Shown here: positions 12,418 through 17,259 of the stretch, one piece after another
How positions within the stretch are numbered: the stretch's first letter is position 1
Layout of the letters: each line of letters begins with the position of its first letter
Assembly: GCA_000998025.1 (NCBI GenBank)
Contig: LCJG01000010.1
Location: 1 to 17,259, forward strand
Length of the DNA: 17,259 nt
DNA from: Candidatus Collierbacteria bacterium GW2011_GWB1_44_6
GTDB lineage: Bacteria > Patescibacteriota > Microgenomatia > UBA1400 > MFAQ01
Reading direction: 5' to 3'
Translations under genes and position numbers: made by a program
Notes under the pieces: generated by a model
Seen by the model: the letters and a program-made list of their open reading frames with translations, nothing else
What the model was told of the DNA's origin: nothing
Databases searched by the model: none

Positions 12418-13758
12418 ATGAATACTATTAGAAAAATATCTACACTTATAAAGTCCCATCGACTAATTTCTTCCTTACTACTTCTCGTCATTGTGGGTGG
12501 AAGCAGCTATTGGTATCTCACCTCCAAGAAGTCCGGCACTCTGCAGTATGTGACTTCAATTGCAGAGAAAGGTTTGCTGGTGTCTTCAATCACAGCCTCC
12601 GGTACCATCACTTCGGGCGACACTACCTATGTCACCACCGGAGCCACCGGTACTGTCAGTAAAGTCTTTATTAAAAACGGTGACACTGTTAAAAAAGACC
12701 AGAAAATGGCTGAAATCAATTTAGATGACGATGGCAAATTAAATCAAACAATCGCTTGGAACAATTACCAGACAGCCCAGGTTACGGCCAAGAACTCGCT
12801 TACCTCCAAGCAAACCTCCGAAATTACCATGCTTCAAAGACAACAGGCACTGGCTGACGCCGAAACTGCTCAGAGAGACTCAATTTCCGGCGGCTGGAAT
12901 CCAGACACAAAGCGTCCTTACACTCAAAACGAGCTCGATATCGTTGCCAAAGAATACCCCCAAGCCAAGGAAGCCTATGATGCTGCCATAAAGTCTTTTC
13001 AAATTGCCGACTCGAACATCGCAGTCTCACAAGCAAAATCATTAGCGGCCTACCGTAATTACCAAAAAGTATCCAGTACGGTGTATGCTCCGGCCGACGG
13101 TGTTGTAAACAATTTAGTTCTTGCTCCCGGTGTAGTTCTTTCCAGTACAAACGGTTCAGGCTCTATCACAGTCAGTACCGGTACAGATTCTACTACGAAT
13201 TCTTCCTCGGTCACTTCTCAAAAAATTGGCGCTATCAAAAATCCAGAAGGCAAATATCAAGCCACAGTCAGTTTGACAGAGGTGGATGTTACCAAGGTCC
13301 AGTCTGGCCAGAAAGTAAGCATAACCATGGACGCCTTTCCAGACACCACTCTCACGGGAACTGTTTTAGCTGTCAATACCAGTGGTAGTGTTAGTTCTGG
13401 GGTTACCTCTTACTCAGCTTCAATACTTCTCGATCCAACAACACTAAACATTTATACCAACATGGCTCTAAACGCGGAAATAATTGTTGCCTCAACTGAT
13501 GACACTGTTATCATTCCCTCATCCGCCATCCAGACCAAGAACAACCAATTATTAGTCGAGATTTTAAAAGATGGAAAAGTTTCAACGGTTACAGTGGAAG
13601 TCGGCTTAAGTAACGATACCCAAACCGCCATTAAGTCCGGAGTCAACGAAGGAGATAGTGTCGTGACCTCCACTTCTACGGGGAACACCAAAACCACTAC
13701 CGGATCTTCTACCTCCGTCTTTGGGAATCCTGGTGGCGGTTTTCGCATGCAACTTTAA
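12418..13758 (+). CDS. Membrane fusion protein / periplasmic-adaptor-like subunit of an ABC efflux system (MacA/HlyD family)
   Basis: This 446-residue adaptor has an N-terminal membrane anchor at about 18-34 (ISSLLLLVIVGGSSYWYL). Next is the first half of a lipoyl/barrel-sandwich domain (GTITSGDTTYVTTGATGTVSKVFIKNGDTVKKDQKMAEI, about 60-100). A helical-hairpin segment of about 110 residues rich in Ala and Gln follows, then the second lipoyl half (STVYAPADGVVNNLVLAPG, about 220-240), a Ser/Thr-rich loop, a beta-barrel domain (YQATVSLTEVDVTKVQSGQKVSITMDAFP) and a Gly/Ser/Thr-rich tail. The layout is MacA-like and pairs with the ABC ATPase and FtsX-type permease that follow. The start at ATG 12418 puts the anchor near the N terminus. 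It is probably activated through the repeat pair just upstream. In a cell without an outer membrane it would work without a TolC channel; that is inference. Confidence 0.88.
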   Translation: MNTIRKISTLIKSHRLISSLLLLVIVGGSSYWYLTSKKSGTLQYVTSIAEKGLLVSSITASGTITSGDTTYVTTGATGTVSKVFIKNGDTVKKDQKMAEINLDDDGKLNQTIAWNNYQTAQVTAKNSLTSKQTSEITMLQRQQALADAETAQRDSISGGWNPDTKRPYTQNELDIVAKEYPQAKEAYDAAIKSFQIADSNIAVSQAKSLAAYRNYQKVSSTVYAPADGVVNNLVLAPGVVLSSTNGSGSITVSTGTDSTTNSSSVTSQKIGAIKNPEGKYQATVSLTEVDVTKVQSGQKVSITMDAFPDTTLTGTVLAVNTSGSVSSGVTSYSASILLDPTTLNIYTNMALNAEIIVASTDDTVIIPSSAIQTKNNQLLVEILKDGKVSTVTVEVGLSNDTQTAIKSGVNEGDSVVTSTSTGNTKTTTGSSTSVFGNPGGGFRMQL

Positions 13759-13765
13759 TACATCT

Positions 13766-14491
13766 ATGCCCAACGAATACCCCATTATCACCGCGAGTCT
13801 TCTTTCTAAGATTTACAAGACAGAGGCTATTGAGACCATGGCCCTTGATGATGTCTCTTTCAAAATAAACAAAGGTGAATTTGTGGCCATTATGGGTCCG
13901 TCTGGATCAGGAAAATCCACTCTTATGCACATATTAGGAGCTTTAGATCAGCCCACAAGTGGAGAATATATTCTGGACGGTAAGAATGTAGAGAGCTTGT
14001 CGGACGACGATCTGGCAGACATCCGAAATAAAAAAATCGGTTTTGTCTTTCAGGCTTTCAATCTGCTTCCCAGGACTACCACACTTAGGAATGTCATGTT
14101 ACCCATGGCCTATGCCGGTGTACCCAAAGAACAAAGAGAAGAGCTGGCAATCAAATATTTGACCATGGTGGGTCTGGGCGATCGCTTGCATCATACGACC
14201 AATCAGATATCCGGTGGTCAGCAGCAAAGAGTTGCTATTGCCAGAGCCATTTCTCTCGACCCGGCCATTATTTTAGCCGACGAACCCACCGGCAATATCG
14301 CTTCTGTCCAAGCCGAAGAAATTATGGAAATTTTTAAAAAAATCAATGAAAAAGGCCATACGATTGTCATGATTACCCATGAACCAGATATCGCGGAACA
14401 CGCCAAAAGGGTGATCACCATGCGCGATGGCAAAATAGTGGGTGACATCAAAAATACAAAGAGAATCACTTACTTTCATTCTCATAAATAA
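13766..14491 (+). CDS. ABC transporter ATP-binding subunit (MacB/LolD type)
   Basis: The 241-residue ATPase powers the MacB-like permease that follows. Walker A GPSGSGKST is at 44-52, the Q-loop is in GFVFQAFNLLPRTTTLRNV, the signature ISGGQQQR has Ser149, Walker B ILADEPTG has Asp172 and Glu173, and the switch His is in ITHEPD. The NLLPRTTTLRNVMLPM stretch is characteristic of the LolD/MacB/FtsE-like class. The D-loop, usually GNLDS, reads GNIAS, so the conserved Asp is Ala179. The start at ATG 13766 is chosen because homology begins there; an open frame from 13721 runs inside the adaptor gene. The permease ATG is 1 nt past the stop, so the two are coupled. Confidence 0.93.
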   Translation: MPNEYPIITASLLSKIYKTEAIETMALDDVSFKINKGEFVAIMGPSGSGKSTLMHILGALDQPTSGEYILDGKNVESLSDDDLADIRNKKIGFVFQAFNLLPRTTTLRNVMLPMAYAGVPKEQREELAIKYLTMVGLGDRLHHTTNQISGGQQQRVAIARAISLDPAIILADEPTGNIASVQAEEIMEIFKKINEKGHTIVMITHEPDIAEHAKRVITMRDGKIVGDIKNTKRITYFHSHK

Positions 14492-14492
14492 T

Positions 14493-15716
14493 ATGGAAAT
14501 ATCTGAAATCATTCTAGAAAGTATAAGTAGTTTGACCTTAAATAAACTGCGAACCAGTCTTGCCATGTTAGGAATAGTAATCGGTATTGGTTCGGTGATT
14601 GCTTTGGTTTCCCTGGGTCAGGCTAGTCAGCAGTCAGTACAGTCGACAATCCAGTCACTTGGATCTAATTTGCTTACGATTTCCTCCGGATCTCAGAGAA
14701 ACGGAACAGTTCGGGGTGCCGCAGGAAGCCAAGCGACTCTTTCAAATGCAGACGCTACCGCTATTGCTACCTCACCGAAGATTACCACAGTTAAGAATGT
14801 CTCTCCTGAATATTCCGGCCGGTCACAGGTCATTACCGGAAGTAACAATACCAATACCACGATCCTGGGTGTGGTTCCAATATACGCAGGGGTTCATAGT
14901 GTTTCGGTTTCCAGTGGCAGCTTTATCACTGAGCGAGATGTGAACTCCATGACCAAGGTGGCGGTACTGGGGCCAACCGTGGTTACTGATTTATTTGGTG
15001 AAGGGGTCGATCCGCTAGGTCAAAAAATCCGCATCGGCAGCCAGTATTTTACCGTTATTGGAGTTACTACTGCAAAAGGTGGATCAGGTCCTAGCAATCA
15101 AGACGATCGCATCTACGTCCCTCTCACTACAGCTCAAAAGCAGCTATTTGGCGTCAAGAATTTAACCTCCATTGCTGTAGAAGCAATCGATGCCACCGCT
15201 ATGACTACAGCTGTAGACGAAATCGGTTATCTTTTGCTTGATATGCACAAGATTACCGACCCGACCAAGGCCGATTTTTCCATCATGTCCCAGGCAGACA
15301 TGCTCAGTACTGCCTCTCAGGTTACTGGTACATTTACCACACTTCTCTCTGGTGTAGCTGCTATTTCCCTTCTAGTTGGAGGTATTGGGATTATGAATAT
15401 TATGCTTGTAACCGTTACCGAGAGAACTCGCGAAATTGGTCTTAGAAAAGCTCTCGGTGCCAAGAAGAAAATCATTATCACTCAGTTTTTAGTTGAGTCT
15501 GTAATCCTTACTTTCACAGGAGGCATACTTGGAATACTTCTGGGGATCTTACTAGCCTTCATTTATGCCAGGCTAACTTCAGGTGCATTCGTTATTTCAG
15601 CGGCATCTATTTTCTTGGCCTTTGTGGTTTCCACTGTTATCGGCGTTGTCTTTGGTTGGTACCCAGCCCAAAGAGCCGCTAGTTTGCAGCCCATTGAAGC
15701 CCTTCGTTATGAATAA
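14493..15716 (+). CDS. MacB/FtsX-type ABC permease
   Basis: A 407-residue permease with the class VII (MacB-like mechanotransmission) layout. Membrane span 1 is near residues 18-40 (RTSLAMLGIVIGIGSVIALVSLG), followed by a ~250-residue extracytoplasmic MacB-PCD-like domain. Three C-terminal spans follow: LLSGVAAISLLVGGIGIMNIMLV, FTGGILGILLGILLAFIYA and AASIFLAFVVSTVIGVVFGWYPAQRAA. The coupling segment TERTREIGLRKALGAKK and the terminal SLQPIEALRYE are hallmarks of the family. It forms a tripartite-like pump with the adaptor and ATPase. The substrate is not evident; relatives export macrolides, peptides or lipoproteins, or respond to envelope stress. A GTCATTCC-type repeat lies just after the stop. 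Confidence 0.93.
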   Translation: MEISEIILESISSLTLNKLRTSLAMLGIVIGIGSVIALVSLGQASQQSVQSTIQSLGSNLLTISSGSQRNGTVRGAAGSQATLSNADATAIATSPKITTVKNVSPEYSGRSQVITGSNNTNTTILGVVPIYAGVHSVSVSSGSFITERDVNSMTKVAVLGPTVVTDLFGEGVDPLGQKIRIGSQYFTVIGVTTAKGGSGPSNQDDRIYVPLTTAQKQLFGVKNLTSIAVEAIDATAMTTAVDEIGYLLLDMHKITDPTKADFSIMSQADMLSTASQVTGTFTTLLSGVAAISLLVGGIGIMNIMLVTVTERTREIGLRKALGAKKKIIITQFLVESVILTFTGGILGILLGILLAFIYARLTSGAFVISAASIFLAFVVSTVIGVVFGWYPAQRAASLQPIEALRYE

Positions 15717-15732
15717 ATATCAAACACGTGTT

Positions 15733-15759
15733 GTCATTCCTGGCTCGACCAGGAATCCA
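15733..15759. repeat. REP-like palindromic repeat (GTCATTCC...GGAATCC class)
   Basis: GTCATTCCTGG-CTCGA-CCAGGAATCCA forms a perfect 8-bp stem (15736-15743 with 15749-15756) and a 5-nt loop. The ends GTCATT and AATCCA match those of the element at 5408-5443. Directly before it lies AACACGTGTT (15723-15732), a perfect 10-bp palindrome. The hairpin follows the ABC permease stop by about 20 nt and could terminate the operon or protect its 3' end, although no T run follows. Confidence 0.55.
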
Positions 15760-15790
15760 TCAGATTATTCCAAAATTATTAATTAATTTA

Positions 15791-15798
15791 TATATCTA
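15791..15798 (+). promoter_or_regulatory. Possible -10 region for the DUF5666-like gene
   Basis: An A+T-rich stretch (15771-15800) includes TATATC at 15791 and TATCTA at 15793, 9-11 nt before ATG 15808. No clear -35 or TGN is present. It would separate this gene from the ABC operon beyond the repeat. Support is weak. Confidence 0.3.
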
Positions 15799-15807
15799 AA
15801 ACCAAAA

Positions 15808-16275
15808 ATGAAAAACAACAATCTCGTCGCAGTGTTAGTAATTATCGTCGTTGCTGCTGCCGGCTTCTTCGGTGGTATGAAATATCAACAAACGAAAAGA
15901 TCAGTTTCCACCAACGTATTTAGTCCAAGACAGTTTGGTAATACGCAAAACAGGAATGGAGGAGGTACTAACCTTACTCCCAATGGTACTCCACAAAATG
16001 GTCGAACCGGCATCAGGCCTGTTATGGGAGAAATCACCGATGTTAGAGACAAGTCCATTACTGTCAAAACAGTAGACGGAGGAAGTAAAATTGTCTTTGT
16101 CTCGACCAAAACTGAGATAAACAAAGCAGCTGTGGCTACGTTTTCCGATTTATCCAAAGGCCAAACTGTTTCTATTTTCGGTCAAGAAAATACCGACGGC
16201 AGTGTTACCGCCCAGAATATCCAATTAAATCCACTCCAAAGAAATGCGACTCCCAGCGCTGTCCCTAATAAATAG
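15808..16275 (+). CDS. Membrane-anchored DUF5666-like protein
   Basis: A 155-residue protein with an N-terminal signal anchor (about 6-24, LVAVLVIIVVAAAGFFGGM) and a low-complexity Asn/Gly/Thr/Pro-rich linker (about 38-70). A small beta-rich domain (about 72-140) contains GEITDVRDKSITVKTVDGG, IVFVSTKTEINK and LSKGQTVSIFGQENTDGSVTAQNIQL. That strand pattern, with a final GxxTAxxIxL, is what I know as the DUF5666 OB-like domain, often found in anchored proteins beside MacA/MacB-type ABC genes. It follows the permease by 91 nt and may belong to the same regulon, though no TTCAGC pair precedes it. Its role is unknown; an accessory extracytoplasmic factor of the pump is inferred from position only. 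Confidence 0.7.
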   Translation: MKNNNLVAVLVIIVVAAAGFFGGMKYQQTKRSVSTNVFSPRQFGNTQNRNGGGTNLTPNGTPQNGRTGIRPVMGEITDVRDKSITVKTVDGGSKIVFVSTKTEINKAAVATFSDLSKGQTVSIFGQENTDGSVTAQNIQLNPLQRNATPSAVPNK

Positions 16276-16315
16276 GCAAGTTGGAGGCCACACAGCCGGA
16301 GACATATTTGTTCAT

Positions 16316-16343
16316 TTGACAGTAATAAATCTTACAATATATT
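16316..16343 (+). promoter_or_regulatory. Promoter of the dienelactone hydrolase gene (TTGACA-N16-TATATT)
   Basis: A perfect -35 TTGACA (16316-16321), a 16-nt spacer, and TATATT (16338-16343). The predicted start of transcription is near 16350, giving a leader of about 28 nt to ATG 16378. This excludes the alternative TTG start at 16342, which lies inside the -10. It is the only classical -35/-10 pair in the window with a clear leader. Confidence 0.65.
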
Positions 16344-16377
16344 GACATTTATCAAAAAGTGGTTACCATGGTCTCAA

Positions 16378-17205
16378 ATGGCAAAAACAACCAAGCCGCC
16401 CAAAGCGGCGGGTGTATTACTTATAGTCCTCGCTTTTGTTATCGCCGGAATATATCTTTTCCAAAGGCGTCCTGAGAAGATGGATGCAGAATATATACCT
16501 CAGCAGACAGTATCTCAAATGATTACTCCTGGACTGGAAAAAGTAATCACAGCCAACGTCAACTACTATGGAAATTCGGTCGGCTATTATGCTGAGCCAG
16601 ACAAAGAAGGTTCCTATCCAGGGGTGGTCATGATTCACGAATGGTGGGGTTTAAATGACGGCATCAAGGATATGGCCAAATCTCTCTCCTCCAACGGTTA
16701 TCGAGTCTTGGCCGTCGACCTCTATGGCGGGAAAGTTGCCCAAAATATGCAAGAAGCTCAGGGCATGGTCTCTTCCGTCAAGCAGCCGGAAGCCTTGGCA
16801 AATATGCGGGCGGCAAAGAAATTCCTTAACGATAAAGGAGCCACCAAGGTTGCCTCTTTTGGCTGGTGTTTTGGCGGAGGACAATCATTGCAGCTATCAC
16901 TTGCGGAAAAAGATCTCTCTGCTACTGTTATTTATTACGGAGCTCTCGCCACAGACTCCGCCAAACTTAAGAATATAAAATGGCCAGTATTGGGTATTTT
17001 CGGTGATCAAGATAGATCTATCTCGGTCGAAAGCGTCAGGGCATTTCAGGCTAACTTAAATAAAGATAAGACCGTCAACGAAATATACATTTATTCCGGT
17101 GTGGGTCACGCCTTCGCCAACCCCTCCAATGCAAACTACGCCCCCGAAGAGACTAAAGACGCTTGGGGAAAGACGGTTGCTTTCCTGGAAAAATATTTAA
17201 GATAA
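16378..17205 (+). CDS. Membrane-anchored dienelactone hydrolase family protein
   Basis: A 275-residue alpha/beta hydrolase. Residues about 11-29 (AGVLLIVLAFVIAGIYLFQ) after a basic MAKTTKPPK form a signal anchor, so the enzyme is probably extracytoplasmic. The dienelactone hydrolase domain (about 60-275) has HEWWGLND, the nucleophile elbow GWCFGG with Cys164, Asp212 in GDQD and His244 in GVGHAFAN. The spacings Cys-Asp (48) and Asp-His (32) match the classical Cys123/Asp171/His202 triad closely, so the site looks intact. The true substrate need not be a dienelactone; many family members are esterases of unknown specificity. The start at ATG 16378 is fixed by the upstream promoter. A hairpin begins right after the stop. 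Confidence 0.88.
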   Translation: MAKTTKPPKAAGVLLIVLAFVIAGIYLFQRRPEKMDAEYIPQQTVSQMITPGLEKVITANVNYYGNSVGYYAEPDKEGSYPGVVMIHEWWGLNDGIKDMAKSLSSNGYRVLAVDLYGGKVAQNMQEAQGMVSSVKQPEALANMRAAKKFLNDKGATKVASFGWCFGGGQSLQLSLAEKDLSATVIYYGALATDSAKLKNIKWPVLGIFGDQDRSISVESVRAFQANLNKDKTVNEIYIYSGVGHAFANPSNANYAPEETKDAWGKTVAFLEKYLR

Positions 17206-17226
17206 AACCCGCCTATTCGGCGGGTT
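17206..17226. terminator. GC-rich hairpin, probable bidirectional terminator
   Basis: AACCCGCC-TATTC-GGCGGGTT forms an 8-bp stem with a 5-nt loop directly after the hydrolase stop. On the minus strand the stem is followed by TTTATCTT, giving a better U tract than on the plus strand (CTGGGTAATATTTTT). It sits between two convergent genes. Confidence 0.7.
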
Positions 17227-17259
17227 CTGGGTAATATTTTTCAATTAATTCTTTGGCTT
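17213..17259 (-). CDS. Partial CDS, C-terminal end of a convergent gene
   Basis: On the minus strand one frame is open from the window edge through AKELIEKYYPEPAE to a TAG at 17215-17213; the other two frames hit stops within a few codons. The residues look like an ordinary protein tail, and position opposite a shared terminator fits a convergent gene. Only 14 codons are visible, so no family can be assigned. The stop codon lies in the loop of the hairpin at 17206-17226. Confidence 0.4.
   Translation of the reverse strand, partial: AKELIEKYYPEPAE

Noticed and set aside
12824..13150. 108-codon minus-strand open frame
   Set aside because: It lies wholly within the adaptor gene, is rich in Arg/Trp/Leu as antisense frames often are, and has no promoter-like start.
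16276..16300. Hairpin GGC-N6-GCC after the DUF5666-like gene as a terminator
   Set aside because: The stem is about 3 bp and no T run follows; not convincing.
16342..16377. Longer dienelactone hydrolase starting at TTG 16342
   Set aside because: The TTG lies inside the -10 (TATATT 16338-16343) of a strong TTGACA-N16 promoter, so it would not be in the mRNA; ATG 16378 gives a normal signal anchor.
1..17259. CRISPR array, tRNA, rRNA or transposase genes
   Set aside because: No regular spaced repeats, cloverleaf sequence, rRNA segments or DDE/tyrosine transposase motifs were seen on either strand.

Overview
The window is a gene-dense stretch of about 17.3 kb, roughly mid-40s % GC, using the standard code with TGA as a stop. 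Most neighbouring genes overlap or sit a few bases apart. The best guess is a Candidate Phyla Radiation (Patescibacteria) genome, perhaps Microgenomates-like. The reasons are the compaction, a ProRS without an editing domain, the many small proteins with one membrane anchor, and start codons placed 6-8 nt after a -10 box. That placement is inferred from sequence alone. No rRNA, tRNA, CRISPR array or insertion sequence was seen.

Layout. (1) 2-1384, plus: the C-terminal part of a RarA-type AAA+ ATPase, a MazG-like NTP pyrophosphohydrolase and a HAD hydrolase in one tight run. (2) About 1399-3009, plus: a membrane-anchored alpha/beta hydrolase whose anchor lies upstream of any ordinary start codon, a 150-residue anchored hypothetical protein, and a 30-residue membrane peptide. 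(3) 3048-5405, plus: Lon protease. (4) 5409-7323, minus: prolyl-tRNA synthetase followed by Lgt, overlapping by 8 nt and convergent with lon across a dispersed repeat. (5) 7354-8570, plus: an ATP-cone/Mrr-like nuclease and a small anchored protein. (6) 8571-10622: a minus-strand helical protein, a plus-strand UPF0200-like P-loop kinase, and two minus-strand genes (a small hypothetical protein and a SpoU/RlmB rRNA methyltransferase). (7) 10695-16275, plus: an OmpR-type response regulator, a histidine kinase, an efflux adaptor (MFP), an ABC ATPase, a MacB/FtsX-type permease and a DUF5666-like anchored protein. (8) 16378-17205, plus: a membrane-anchored dienelactone hydrolase with its own -35/-10 promoter, ending at a hairpin shared with a convergent partial gene.

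The most interesting signals are regulatory. Two TTCAGC half-sites exactly 11 bp apart lie in front of the response regulator gene and again in front of the efflux operon. In both cases they cover the -35 region, as expected for an OmpR/PhoB-type activator. The two-component system therefore probably activates itself and the adjacent efflux pump. Nine genes also share a layout of a -10 box (often with an extended TGN) followed by 6-8 nt and then the start codon, which predicts widespread leaderless mRNAs.
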